Positions 39,872-48,563 of a stretch of 64,000 bases of DNA are shown piece by piece. This DNA is from DP-36 sp036004365. Its GTDB lineage: Bacteria; Desulfobacterota; Binatia; UBA9968. The position numbers and the translations under genes are program-made. The stretch lies in assembly GCA_036004365.1 (NCBI GenBank), contig DASYRN010000045.1, forward strand, positions 24,134 to 88,133, given 5' to 3'. The notes below the pieces were generated by a model that did no database searches, was not told the DNA's origin, and saw only the letters and a program-made list of their open reading frames with translations. The stretch's first letter is position 1. Each line of letters starts with the position of its first letter.

Positions 39872-40702
39872 ATGAAGCCTGCTAGACTCACCCTTGTTGG
39901 CGTAACCGGACTTATCCTCCTTTGCGCTACGGTGCTCGCCGGAGCCCAAACTAGGAATAAACAAGCAAAAACTAGCTACGGCAGCTCGCCGCGGCTCGGA
40001 TCCTCGGAGAAGACCCTTTTAGAGAAGCGAAAAGAACTCATCGAAAGAAAGAAGGCCTCAAGGGACGGTCTGGGAAATCTCCTCCAGGTCTATGAAAAAA
40101 AATTGGAGCGCCAGTCCGCCGATTATGAGACGAAGAAGGAATTGTATCAGAGCGACTTGATTTCAAAGGCGGAACTTGAGGAGAGCAGGCGCGCTATGAC
40201 TCATACTCGCCTCGAGATCCAACAAGTCCAGCAATGGATCGCGGAAGATGATGTCGCGCTCTTACTGTCAGAGCTCGCGGCGCAGGGAAAGCTGGAGCGC
40301 CTTCCCTTAGGAGGGTACCATGAAACCGCGACCTTCATTCGCTACAACGGCGCCGCGGATTGGTCGCTCGCCAATACAGGAAAGATCAAAGAGTTCTTCT
40401 TGAAGCGGTTTGGCCGGCCGCTCCCTGTAAGCGCCATGGGCCAGTCCTCGACTCACGACGACATGGGCTTTGATCATCGAGATGCCATTGATGTCGCGGT
40501 GCGTCCAGATAGCGAAGAAGGGCGTGGGCTCATGGCATACTTGCGGAAGGCCGGCATCCCATTCATCGCTTTTCGGAACAAGGTGCGCGGCATGGCCACG
40601 GGAGCGCATATTCACATAGGTAGGCCGTCGCTGAGAATTGCGCAGGTGAAGCAGGGGTTGACGCACCCGGCCTTGCTACAGAAAGCCGGAGACGAGAGCT
40701 GA
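39872..40702 (+). CDS. secreted coiled-coil protein with LAS/M15-like peptidase domain
   Basis: 276 residues. A signal peptide (ending LAGAQT) and a long coiled coil (about 45-130: LEKRKELIERKKASRDGLGN, YEKKLERQSADYETKKELYQ) precede a C-terminal domain. SSTHDDMGFDHRDAIDVAV, GLMAYLRKAGIPFIAFRN and ATGAHIHIGRPS recall zinc LAS peptidases (D-Ala-D-Ala carboxypeptidases) with His/Asp and HxH ligands. It would act on peptidoglycan in the periplasm. The exact ligand set is unproven. Confidence 0.55.
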   Translation: MKPARLTLVGVTGLILLCATVLAGAQTRNKQAKTSYGSSPRLGSSEKTLLEKRKELIERKKASRDGLGNLLQVYEKKLERQSADYETKKELYQSDLISKAELEESRRAMTHTRLEIQQVQQWIAEDDVALLLSELAAQGKLERLPLGGYHETATFIRYNGAADWSLANTGKIKEFFLKRFGRPLPVSAMGQSSTHDDMGFDHRDAIDVAVRPDSEEGRGLMAYLRKAGIPFIAFRNKVRGMATGAHIHIGRPSLRIAQVKQGLTHPALLQKAGDES

Positions 40703-40777
40703 CCCATTTTCTATAGGCACCCCTTTCATCGGTCGTCTGCGTTCTCTCTCGAGTGATCTGGCAAGCAACAAATCCTC

Positions 40778-40807
40778 TTGACACGTATCCCGCGCGTTTA
40801 CTATATC
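40778..40807 (+). promoter_or_regulatory. sigma-70-type promoter
   Basis: TTGACA (40778-40783), 17 to 18 bp, then CTATAT/TATATC (40801-40807). It lies about 125 bases before the small gene at 40932. Confidence 0.5.
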
Positions 40808-40931
40808 CGGTAGTAGCAATAGAGCATATTTTTCTCACGCGAGATCATCACCAATCACGACGTGTAAGACCCTCGGAGGCACGGAAAGGCGTTCTCGTAG
40901 TGAGAAGCATCTGCAGGAAGTTTGCTTGCGT

Positions 40932-41168
40932 ATGACCATGAGCTTGCGCATCCGCTTTAACGAAAACAAGCTCAAACAGAGCCTGTATCAAACGGAAGAT
41001 GACTTTGTCCCTGAGGTTAGCGGCGCGGGCTGGCCGAAGAATACTTGGTTCCAAGAACGTTTACGCCATGTCAGAGAACAGCAACGAAAGAAAATGGGAG
41101 AACCTGATTTTGTGTATGAATGCCCGTTGGGCACCATTACACTTCGGCACTCGAATGGCGGGGATTAA
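40932..41168 (+). CDS. small hypothetical protein
   Basis: 78 residues from ATG 40932 (ATG 40938 or TTG 40926 possible; AGGAAG lies 12 bases upstream). It starts MTMSLRIRFNENKLKQSLYQ, then TWFQERLRHVREQQRKKMGE and VYECPLGTITLRHSNGGD. It is charged, without a signal peptide. A plausible sigma-70 promoter precedes it. The family is not recognised. Confidence 0.5.
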   Translation: MTMSLRIRFNENKLKQSLYQTEDDFVPEVSGAGWPKNTWFQERLRHVREQQRKKMGEPDFVYECPLGTITLRHSNGGD

Positions 41169-41200
41169 GAAAGGGGAATAGTATGGCCGATGTCCCGGCT

Positions 41201-42139
41201 TTAGACCATGGGGAGCACTTCCTGTGCCAACCAGTCCAATCGTTTTAAAGTCTCTGCCGGACCAGGACTCCGGACATCGAAAATAAGGCAATTCACTCCA
41301 GCCTTTTGATAGTCTCTCACGTCGGATGCGACCTGCCCCGCGCTGCCGATGAATCTTCTTCGTCGCCCCGCCTGAGCTTCGACTTCCCGATCAAACAACG
41401 AGGCTTTGAAAGCTACGCGGATTTCGCTCGGATTCCTGCCTGCCGCTTGAGCGTACTCAGCGAGTGTTTCCAACTTTCTTTCAAGATCTGCCGGTTCCAG
41501 AGGTACGGTCGGCACGCCTCCTATGGGATGCCATCCATCCCCTAACTCAGCGGCGCGGCGCAGAGCCCGGTTGCTATGCCCTCCGATCCAAATCGGAATG
41601 TGAGGCTTTTGCGCTGGCTTCGGTAGAAATGCCAAGTCGGAAAACTTGCAATAAGTGCCCTTAAAGGTGGGATTCTCCTTTGTCCAGAGCTCCTTAAAAG
41701 CTTTAATGTATTCGTCCGTAACACGGCCACGATCCTCAAACGGAGGAGCTCCAACAAGCAGGAATTCTTCTTTCATCCATCCGACTCCCAATCCCAGAAT
41801 CACTCGGCCGCCTGAAAGGAAGTCCAGGGTTGAAAGCATCTTGGCGACAACGACAGGAGGGCGATAAGGGGCAATCATGACGCTGGCGACGAAGGAGATG
41901 CGCTGAGTGGCGCTGGCAAGAAACGCCATGACCGTCATTTGATCGAGATGATGACCTTTTCCGGGATACTTCTTGTCTACAGTATAAGGATAAGGGGAAG
42001 CGATGTTTCTCGGGATGACGATGTGATCAGCGACGGTTACACAGAAAAAATCCAATTCCTCCGCGCGCTTAACGAAATGGATCAGATCTTCGGGTTTTAC
42101 TCGGGGGTCGGACACAGCTAGGTGAAGCCCATAGTCCAT
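41201..42139 (-). CDS. LLM-class F420-dependent oxidoreductase
   Basis: 312 residues. MDYGLHLAVSDPRVKPEDLI, DFFCVTVADHIVIPRNIASP, PYTVDKKYPGKGHHLDQM, SATQRISFVASVMIAPYRPP and LGLGVGWMKEEFLLVGAPPF are typical of the probable F420-dependent subgroup (TIGR03619-like). The family transfers hydride between F420H2 and organic substrates. A predicted F420-type PPOX protein elsewhere in the window (52932) supports F420 use by this organism. Confidence 0.8.
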   Translation of the reverse strand: MDYGLHLAVSDPRVKPEDLIHFVKRAEELDFFCVTVADHIVIPRNIASPYPYTVDKKYPGKGHHLDQMTVMAFLASATQRISFVASVMIAPYRPPVVVAKMLSTLDFLSGGRVILGLGVGWMKEEFLLVGAPPFEDRGRVTDEYIKAFKELWTKENPTFKGTYCKFSDLAFLPKPAQKPHIPIWIGGHSNRALRRAAELGDGWHPIGGVPTVPLEPADLERKLETLAEYAQAAGRNPSEIRVAFKASLFDREVEAQAGRRRRFIGSAGQVASDVRDYQKAGVNCLIFDVRSPGPAETLKRLDWLAQEVLPMV

Positions 42140-42396
42140 CAGAAGCCTGAACCCATCTTTTCCGCAGATCGGTTGGCGGAAGAAGAGAACGTTTTCTTAG
42201 TTTCGCTATTGTCAAAACATGAAAGCTTGGACATGCATATTCCAATCATGCTCCGCGTTGTTGAGAAGCAGATCGAGGAATCCATTCTTCCACGCCCGCC
42301 ACAGCTCGGAAGGACAGAGCCGTTAGGGACTATGCCACAGTGCGAAAGCTTTATGTGCGGGGAGAAGCCCAGTTGGAGAGACGCGTTCGCAAGTAC

Positions 42397-42852
42397 TTAA
42401 ATGATTCTGGCACGTCCTTTATCCCGCTGTTTGTACATGCGGACGCTGAGATCGTAGAGACCCGAGGCGCGGAGCTCTTCCTTTTTGCGCTCACGCATGC
42501 CCGTTTGGTACTCGACGCTAAGCAACGATATAGCGCCGGAGGGGACTTGCCTGGAGAGCCTTACGAACCGACCCTCTTTGCGATCGATATACTGACCGAT
42601 TGCGCGCAGGGCTTGGGACAGCGTCGACAAATCAGGCGTTCTGGATGGGTCGCTCCGTTTGGCCCGGCCTTGGCGCTCCAGACGCCCTATATCTTCCGGG
42701 GTATACCGCAGCTCGAGCGGTTCTGGCGATGCCGCAGTCTGAACGAGATAGTCTTTGCCTTCGCTCTTGATGTCGAAGTACTTTAGATTAAGCTCCTCCA
42801 GATCCTGGCCGATAGCGCGGAGGACTTGAGCGTACCGAGGACTCTCAATCAC
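42397..42852 (-). CDS. hypothetical protein
   Basis: 151 residues: MIESPRYAQVLRAIGQDLEE, LNLKYFDIKSEGKDYLVQTA, LELRYTPEDIGRLERQGRAK, then a helix ending in KQRDKGRARII. An N-terminal helix followed by beta strands and a long charged C-terminal half; no signal peptide. No named family comes to mind. It lies 257 bp upstream of the F420 oxidoreductase in the same direction. Confidence 0.6.
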   Translation of the reverse strand: MIESPRYAQVLRAIGQDLEELNLKYFDIKSEGKDYLVQTAASPEPLELRYTPEDIGRLERQGRAKRSDPSRTPDLSTLSQALRAIGQYIDRKEGRFVRLSRQVPSGAISLLSVEYQTGMRERKKEELRASGLYDLSVRMYKQRDKGRARII

Positions 42853-43048
42853 AGCAATTTACTCCTATCTCTCCCGCGATAGCACGTCAATAGGGTAAAC
42901 AGCCGCGTGGTTTGGTACTCTGAACTAGGCAGCCGGTTCATATGAGTCGCCAGGGCAATAGTCGATGAGGTTCCGCCCGAGTCAATGTTTCTTCTAACTA
43001 TCTAGCGTTGTCAGTCTCTTCTGTTATGATTTAATAAAAGAAGGAGTC

Positions 43049-43213
43049 ATGGCAACTGAAAAGCAAAGACGAGCAGCAGGAAAAAACATCAAAAGAGCTG
43101 CCCGGGCAATAAAGCGAAAACAGACTCTTAAGAAACTCCCGAAAAAGACCCGCGTTGCTCTTGGTAAACAAGCAGCGAAGGTCGCCAGGGCGCGCCGACG
43201 ACGGGCCCGCTAA
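43049..43213 (+). CDS. 54-aa very basic histone-H1-like peptide
   Basis: AAGAAGGAG lies right before the ATG. The product has about 25 Lys/Arg in 54 residues (MATEKQRRAAGKNIKRAARA, QTLKKLPKKTRVALGKQAAK, ARARRRRAR) and is Ala-rich, like a nucleic-acid-coating peptide. It is similar in style to the larger basic protein at 53469. No signal peptide. DNA or RNA binding is inference from composition. Confidence 0.6.
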   Translation: MATEKQRRAAGKNIKRAARAIKRKQTLKKLPKKTRVALGKQAAKVARARRRRAR

Positions 43214-43235
43214 AGGGTTTTTCTTCCATGCCCGA

Positions 43236-43865
43236 TCATTCTCGCATGAACGCTTGGAGGAGGAAGTGCGTCGGCAAGTAGACACAGACCGGAACGAAGG
43301 CTAACAACAACGCCAAGTAAAGTCTCGGAGCGATCTTCTGTTGCGGCTGACCACCCAGGCCGAACACCCAATTGATATTCTCGGAAGGTTCGGTGAAGAA
43401 AAAGCAGACGAGCGAAACCGCCCAAAAGAAAATCGTCTGCGCGATCCAGGCACGCCGGTCGTATCCGAGGCGGTAGACGAGCCAAACGAGAAAGAACGGA
43501 AGCACAAGATGAAATAGGGATAGCCCCCGCAGAAACAGCGGCTTGTCCGACTCGAACATGTACTCGGCAATTCCAATGAAACGGATACCGGTCGTCAACC
43601 GTGCCAAGAAGTCGACAATCCATACCAGCTCCAGTAAGGAGACCGAAATCGCCTGCATGCTGGCCAGCAGTCGGTTTTCCAGCCACAGCGCCAGCAGTCC
43701 GAGGAGCAGTGCCAGGTCGGAAAACCATAGGAAATTGGCGGGACCGTAGTGGCGCCAGTACGTTGGAATCAGAACACAGACAAAAACTGTGTAGAGAAGT
43801 TTCACCGGGAGGGAAATCCCTCGGCTCGAAAGAAGCCATTGAACGGTTTCCCGCCAATCAACCAT
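43236..43865 (-). CDS. multi-pass membrane protein of unknown function
   Basis: 209 residues from ATG 43865. About six membrane segments: LPVKLLYTVFVCVLIPTYW, FLWFSDLALLLGLLALWL, AISVSLLELVWIVDFLARL, FHLVLPFFLVWLVYRLGY, AQTIFFWAVSLVCFFF, YLALLLAFVPVCVYLP. The spaced FTEPSENINWVFGLGGQPQ loop is distinctive. I recall homologues annotated only as membrane protein. It starts 61 bases after the M48 peptidase gene, probably in the same transcript. Confidence 0.65.
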   Translation of the reverse strand: MVDWRETVQWLLSSRGISLPVKLLYTVFVCVLIPTYWRHYGPANFLWFSDLALLLGLLALWLENRLLASMQAISVSLLELVWIVDFLARLTTGIRFIGIAEYMFESDKPLFLRGLSLFHLVLPFFLVWLVYRLGYDRRAWIAQTIFFWAVSLVCFFFTEPSENINWVFGLGGQPQQKIAPRLYLALLLAFVPVCVYLPTHFLLQAFMRE

Positions 43866-43926
43866 TGCGGTTATTCCATGCCGATTCGGGCGAAAGGTCG
43901 CCGGAAAACCGACACCGAACACTTGC

Positions 43927-45417
43927 TCAGGAAAAGCTCGGCAACTTAAGAATTCTTCCTCGCTCTATTTCTTCATTCAAACCGACCTGATTCAAGATAG
44001 CCAAGTCTTCGGCGGTCATGTCGCGAGGTAAGTCGCGGGGAATTAACGCCTTGAAGGGCGCCGAGCGGGTCACGGGCTGTAAACGAATCCGGACCGGCTG
44101 CCGATTTAGGATCTCACGATTGTCGATCTCTCCGAATCCGCGCATCGGTTGCAGAAATAGGTTTCTGAAACGATCAAACGCCTGCGGCGCAGTGTAAGCG
44201 ACGAACTGGTAGACGCCCCCCCGATACTCTATGAAGTAAGTAAGCAGTCTCACGATCTGCCCGTTCTGAGTTTGAGCGTCTGCGACGGCTGCAAAAGCCG
44301 GCAACCCGTCGGAGCGGGCCGGGCCGCTCTCAAGAACCCTCAAGCCCGGCTGAGATAGGAATTTCGAAGCCACCGCCCGCGCGGATTTCTCTCCGCTGCC
44401 GGTAAATCCAATCATGGCGCGCTGCTGATTGTCTACCATAATGACCTGCGTGGGCTGGTTGACGACTCTGAAACCTTGGGGCACGGGGAAGCGGAAGCGC
44501 AGCTCTGGGTGATAGAAAACGCTCCGCTCGACAAAGCCTTGCCGCGGATCTTCACCCAGTATGATCCCGTCGATCGCTTTATAGTAGGCTCCGCGATCCG
44601 CTTCTCTGACAGCTGTTTTTGCGCGCCAACCGGCCGCCAGCTCTTTAACGCGCGTCAGTCGGTCGCCGGGGTCAGGATGCGTCGAAAGGAAGTTGGGTAA
44701 CCCTTGCCCTTCTTTCTCGGTTATTCGCGAAAGCGCACGAAAGAAGCCCACCACGTCCTCCGCCTGATAGCCGGCCAGCGAACTGTATTCGACACTGAGT
44801 CGATCAGCATCCAATTCATCTTCACGGCTATAGCGCAGGAAGATCATTTGCGCTGCCATGCTGCCAAGGTTCAGCATCTGTTCCGCAGGCAGCCCCAGGA
44901 CTTGCTGGCCGAGAATCGCACCGCCGAGAAGGAGACCTTGACCCAGCTGTTGCTGCCAGGCGCGTCGCGCTGCGTGGCGCGCGGCAATGTGGCCGATCTC
45001 GTGACCTAACACGGCCGCGAGTTGGTCCTCGCTGTTTAAGTGAGCGAGCAATCCTCGAGTGACGTAGATATAGCCTCCCGGAAGAGCCATGGCATTGACG
45101 GTCGGACTATCGAGTACGCGGAACGTGATCGGTGTATTGCGAATTTCCTGATCCATTTCAGGACGTCGAAGATGGCTTTTTGCCAGTACCCGCTGTCCTA
45201 CCTCCTGCACGTACCGTTCCAGTTTTGGATCCTCGTAAATACCAAAGAGTGTCGCAATCTCTTTGTTGGCCTGCTTACCTATCTCAAGCTCCTTTTCCCA
45301 GCTAAAGCCGACAAAGCGTTTCTCTCCTGTCGCCGGGATGATCCCCCTCGTGCAAGCCCAGGCTAGCGCCGCGCTTAAAGGCACGATGAAGAGCCACGCT
45401 TTGAAACGTGACCGCAT
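43927..45417 (-). CDS. M48 metallopeptidase (BepA-like), envelope
   Basis: 496 residues. A signal sequence with Cys at 22 (LAWACTRG, an imperfect lipobox) precedes a catalytic domain: PTVNAMALPGGYIYVTRGLL, then H139EIGH143 in LGHEIGHIAARHAARRAW, with the third ligand in SREDELDADRLSVEY. Residues 260-496 form an extra C-terminal region (FRFPVPQGFRVVNQ, RDLPRDMTAEDLAILNQVGL) instead of BepA's TPR. It is a probable periplasmic chaperone-protease for outer-membrane proteins. It is flanked by co-directional genes on both sides. Confidence 0.85.
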   Translation of the reverse strand: MRSRFKAWLFIVPLSAALAWACTRGIIPATGEKRFVGFSWEKELEIGKQANKEIATLFGIYEDPKLERYVQEVGQRVLAKSHLRRPEMDQEIRNTPITFRVLDSPTVNAMALPGGYIYVTRGLLAHLNSEDQLAAVLGHEIGHIAARHAARRAWQQQLGQGLLLGGAILGQQVLGLPAEQMLNLGSMAAQMIFLRYSREDELDADRLSVEYSSLAGYQAEDVVGFFRALSRITEKEGQGLPNFLSTHPDPGDRLTRVKELAAGWRAKTAVREADRGAYYKAIDGIILGEDPRQGFVERSVFYHPELRFRFPVPQGFRVVNQPTQVIMVDNQQRAMIGFTGSGEKSARAVASKFLSQPGLRVLESGPARSDGLPAFAAVADAQTQNGQIVRLLTYFIEYRGGVYQFVAYTAPQAFDRFRNLFLQPMRGFGEIDNREILNRQPVRIRLQPVTRSAPFKALIPRDLPRDMTAEDLAILNQVGLNEEIERGRILKLPSFS

Positions 45418-45442
45418 TACCCCTCCGATCGACAGCCAGAAA

Positions 45443-46180
45443 CTATTTTTCTCGCCATACTCTCAGCCCATCCAGCCTTGTTTCCGCATGTCCCAGGCCG
45501 CCTGTATAGTTGGCGTAGACCCCGATATAGCCTGAGCCGATGCGTTCGAGCCGGAAGGGACCCCCAGGGAGCAGGATAGAGTCCCAGTAAACTTCCGCTT
45601 CGTCATTCTTGACTTCAATAGCCACACGGTGCCAACCGCTCTGCGCCGGTCGGCCCCCGGGTAGCTCAGCAGACTTCCACTGGACCAGGTGGATCGGGAA
45701 ATTATTCGAGTCTTTACCTACGTAGGCGAGGCTTAAGAAAGAATCTTTGGCAAAATGGGTCGCCAGTCGATAGAATCGGTTAGCCGCCGGCTCGACTCTG
45801 AACGCGATGCCGTTAAGTGGCCCTTTCTCTTCGTTGACGAGCTGGACGTAGAGCCACGCTTCCAGATAGAAATCAGAAATCGCCCGGGTGTTTGCATAGG
45901 AGAGGGCGGCGAACCCGCCGACGCTCTTATTGTCCAAAACGCCGACTCCAGGGTCACCTTCGGGTGACGTGGGATCGATGGCCCCTCTAAGATTGTCGTG
46001 ATTGAAGTGAGGATGCGGAACCCATTCGAGCTGGGGCTTTCCCCCTGTAAAACTGTCACTGATTAGCAGTTCACCGGCTCGCTCCATGGCGATAACATGA
46101 GAGGTCGGCGGGAAATTCAAAGCCGCGAGAAGCGGTAAGCCGATTGAAGCAAGTCGCCACACTGAGATCAAGGCTCCCAC
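45443..46180 (-). CDS. secreted concanavalin-like (LamG/DUF1080-type) protein
   Basis: 245 residues with a hydrophobic N-terminus serving as signal peptide. The beta-sandwich pattern LISDSFTGGKPQLEWVPHPH, SDFYLEAWLYVQLVNEEKGP, NGIAFRVEPAANRFYRLATH and GWHRVAIEVKNDEAEVYWDS followed by YIGVYANYTGGLGHAETRLD is typical of family-16-hydrolase-like/LamG folds without an evident catalytic motif. It probably binds carbohydrate. It starts the run M48 peptidase then membrane protein, 25 bases apart. Confidence 0.65.
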   Translation of the reverse strand: MGALISVWRLASIGLPLLAALNFPPTSHVIAMERAGELLISDSFTGGKPQLEWVPHPHFNHDNLRGAIDPTSPEGDPGVGVLDNKSVGGFAALSYANTRAISDFYLEAWLYVQLVNEEKGPLNGIAFRVEPAANRFYRLATHFAKDSFLSLAYVGKDSNNFPIHLVQWKSAELPGGRPAQSGWHRVAIEVKNDEAEVYWDSILLPGGPFRLERIGSGYIGVYANYTGGLGHAETRLDGLRVWREK

Positions 46181-46228
46181 TCCGAAAGTCGAAAAGCAAA
46201 ACTATTTGCCGAGACTAGGAAAGTCTTA

Positions 46229-46606
46229 CTAGGATTTCTCTTGCTCCTCTTGAATTAACTTAAGGGTTTTCTTACGTAGTTCAACATCATCCTTCACGCT
46301 ATTGAATATCCTGACATAAGCTTCACGGGTGAGCCCTTGATCTTCGACAGCCTTTTCCATTTTCACTGTCGCTTCCCGCTGAATATTCTGCAGTTGTTCC
46401 GGGTCCCGGGCGTTTCGCAGAGAGGGTTCATAGGCTAATCTTATTTTGTCGACTTCTACGTACGCCTTAGCAAACGCTTTGAGATCCTGGTCACTAACAT
46501 TAGCCTTCTCCTGTAGCTCTTGCGCTAGGATTAGGGAACTGAATCCTAGTCCAATCAGGCTGACAGCCAGGGATAGCATGAAAGTATTTCTCAATGATTT
46601 TTGCAT
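46229..46606 (-). CDS. DUF4168 domain secreted protein
   Basis: 125 residues from ATG 46606, with GAGGAGG upstream. The signal peptide ends at ILAQ. VSDQDLKAFAKAYVEVDKIR, LQNIQREATVKMEKAVEDQG and LTREAYVRIFNSVKDDVELR are the DUF4168 pattern, an all-helical periplasmic protein. Its role is unknown. It precedes the LamG-like/M48 genes by 48 bases and may share their transcript. Confidence 0.8.
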   Translation of the reverse strand: MQKSLRNTFMLSLAVSLIGLGFSSLILAQELQEKANVSDQDLKAFAKAYVEVDKIRLAYEPSLRNARDPEQLQNIQREATVKMEKAVEDQGLTREAYVRIFNSVKDDVELRKKTLKLIQEEQEKS

Positions 46607-46707
46607 TCTATAACCTCCTCTTGTATGCAGCGGTTGGAACCCATTTGAAGCCAACTGCGCGGCCTTGAATTTTATTTCTCTGTGAGGCGATCTCGTCTTG
46701 TTCGATG

Positions 46708-47142
46708 TTACTCGGAGTCGCCCGGCTGGACGTCCAGAATCTTAACGTCGAATGTCAAGGTTTTCCCCGCTAGAGGATGATTGAGGTCCAAAACTACGCT
46801 CTCCTCTTTGATCTCATGGACACGAAAAGCAACGTCTTCTCCGTGCGGACCGCGAACACGAAGCATGGTCCCGGTTTTCAAACCTTCAGCGGGAATATGC
46901 TTTCTGGGTACTTCCTTGAAACCTTCAGGATCCACAGGCCCGTACGCGTCTTTCGGCCCGAGGCGAATATTCTTCTTCTCGCTTATCCCCATTACCGAAA
47001 GCGCCTTCTCTAAGGCGGGGATAATTTCCTCTTCGCCGTGAGTATAAGTTACGGGCGCCTCTCCTTTGTTCGATTCAATGACTGCGCCGCTTTCATCGGA
47101 TAGAGTATACTCGAAACTCACGACAGAGTCCTTTTTGATCAT
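46708..47142 (-). CDS. FKBP-type peptidyl-prolyl isomerase, SlyD-like
   Basis: 144 residues. MIKKDSVVSFEYTLSDESGA, EIIPALEKALSVMGISEKKN and PKDAYGPVDPEGFKEVPRKH are the split FKBP domain; VVLDLNHPLAGKTLTFDVKI ends the fold. The insert-in-flap region (residues about 70-125) is present; the metal-binding His-rich tail of E. coli SlyD is absent. It is a cytosolic folding helper. AAGGAG precedes the ATG. Confidence 0.9.
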   Translation of the reverse strand: MIKKDSVVSFEYTLSDESGAVIESNKGEAPVTYTHGEEEIIPALEKALSVMGISEKKNIRLGPKDAYGPVDPEGFKEVPRKHIPAEGLKTGTMLRVRGPHGEDVAFRVHEIKEESVVLDLNHPLAGKTLTFDVKILDVQPGDSE

Positions 47143-47295
47143 GTGTTTCTCCTTGGATATTTGCTCAGTGAGCCAATCTGTGGATTGATGAGGACGGCCG
47201 TAAACAGTTTGGGGGTAGTACTATCTAATCCTCGCTTGAGAAACTTGCTTAAAATTGCGACGCAAATTTAATACCATCCCGTACGTCATTGATTT

Positions 47296-47310
47296 CATTG
47301 GATACCAATG
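47296..47310. promoter_or_regulatory. inverted repeat CATTGG-ATA-CCAATG
   Basis: Perfect 6-bp arms around three bases, without a T-tract, in a divergent promoter region. Possible operator for either flanking gene. Confidence 0.35.
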
Positions 47311-47408
47311 TTTCTGAGTTGGATCTCTGACTGCAATTCCCTACATTTGTTGTTCGGCTTCGACGTTGATCTACTTCCATCTTTCTAGAACGTCACAGTT
47401 GATCGCCA

Positions 47409-47426
47409 AACTATCGTGTGATAGTT
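47409..47426. promoter_or_regulatory. inverted repeat AACTATC-GTGT-GATAGTT
   Basis: Perfect 7-bp arms with a 4-base centre, about 80 bases before the start of the D-2-hydroxyacid dehydrogenase gene. It could be an operator or an mRNA leader hairpin. Confidence 0.4.
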
Positions 47427-47506
47427 CGATATCGGCTGTAAATTCCTGGAAGGACCATGAAAAGATTCTCTTTGTCAGAATAATGATCATTGAACGGAGT
47501 GTCAGT

Positions 47507-48535
47507 ATGATCAGCAAGAGCCGTAAGGTCTGCTTCTGCGGCCCAACGCGATTCAAGCTCGCCCAAGAGGTACTGCACAAGTCGGGGTGCGAGCTTGTGT
47601 TGGGAAGGAATGTCGATGACTTTCCTTCGTTTCGTTATGAGAAACGGGAGTTCATCCGTCTCATCGGCGATTCCGATATTCTCTTCGGTTCAGGCCGCGA
47701 CGTTATTGGGGGTGATATCCTCGACTCCTGCGATAGGCTTCAGGCCGTAGTCAAATCCAGCATCGGCATTGAAAATGTCGATGTCGACGCAGCCACCGAA
47801 CTCGGAATCCTGGTTTGCAACAGCCCAACACCGGAGAACTATATGGGCGTGGCCGAGGCTACCGTCGGCTTTATGGTCGCGCTTTTCAAGCGGCTTAAGT
47901 TTAACGAGGCTCATCTGCGCACGGGCGGCTGGAAGGAGCCTCAGAATCGCGGCGCCCTTATGATGAGGAAGACCATCGGCATCATTGGGCTCGGGCGTAT
48001 TGGGCGTGAGGTGGCGAAACGGTTGGGACCGTGGAGCATGCGCCTTGTCGGGTATGACCCGTATGTTGCGCAGGAAACTGTTGCACCATTGGGCGTGGAG
48101 CGGCTAGGGATGCATCAGCTGTTGCGCGAGGCCGATCTCGTGACGATTCATGTCGTGCTGACGAAAGAGACGCGGCATATGATCGGGCTCCGCGAACTCA
48201 AGATGATGAAATCGACCGCATATTTAGTCAACACTTCGCGCGGCGCGGTATGCCATGAAGCCGATCTCATTCAAGCGTTGAACGAGGGGGTTATCGCGGG
48301 CGCGGCTTTGGATGTATTCGAACCAGAGCCGCTTCCGCTCGCCAGTGAGCTGCGCGAAGTGGATCCGACGCGGTTGATCATGACGCCGCACATCATCGGC
48401 AACAATCCAGGATCGCTGGACGCGGGACAGCGGATGGCCGCGGAGAGTATTCTCTCGATCCTCGAGGGCAGGGCTCCCGATACGGTCGTGAATCCCAAGG
48501 CCATCGAGCGTTGGAAACAAAGATTTTGGACATAG
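47507..48535 (+). CDS. D-2-hydroxyacid dehydrogenase (phosphoglycerate-dehydrogenase-like)
   Basis: 342 residues from ATG 47507 (ACGGAGTG upstream). The Rossmann motif GLGRIGREVAKRLGPWSMRL with Asp ending the next strand (VGYDPYV) shows NAD preference. The catalytic triad is visible as R in NTSRGA, E in DVFEPEPLP and H in MTPHIIGNNPG. It reduces 2-oxoacids or oxidises D-hydroxyacids; no ACT domain, so not full SerA. The solute-binding gene follows 28 bases later and may be co-transcribed, hinting that its ligand is a hydroxyacid. Confidence 0.9.
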   Translation: MISKSRKVCFCGPTRFKLAQEVLHKSGCELVLGRNVDDFPSFRYEKREFIRLIGDSDILFGSGRDVIGGDILDSCDRLQAVVKSSIGIENVDVDAATELGILVCNSPTPENYMGVAEATVGFMVALFKRLKFNEAHLRTGGWKEPQNRGALMMRKTIGIIGLGRIGREVAKRLGPWSMRLVGYDPYVAQETVAPLGVERLGMHQLLREADLVTIHVVLTKETRHMIGLRELKMMKSTAYLVNTSRGAVCHEADLIQALNEGVIAGAALDVFEPEPLPLASELREVDPTRLIMTPHIIGNNPGSLDAGQRMAAESILSILEGRAPDTVVNPKAIERWKQRFWT

Positions 48536-48563
48536 AGCCGCGCGTTAAAGAAAGGAGCCAAAG

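Larger units (their letters stand above)
47143..47506. other. 364-bp divergent spacer with two inverted repeats
   Basis: No gene is seen. CATTGG-ATA-CCAATG (47296-47310) and AACTATC-GTGT-GATAGTT (47409-47426) are perfect inverted repeats in the region between the FKBP gene and the D-2-hydroxyacid dehydrogenase gene. Confidence 0.5.

Noticed and set aside
42122..42400. 92-codon plus-strand frame
   Set aside because: Overlaps the starts of both flanking minus-strand genes and has no ribosome-binding site; kept out though not excluded.
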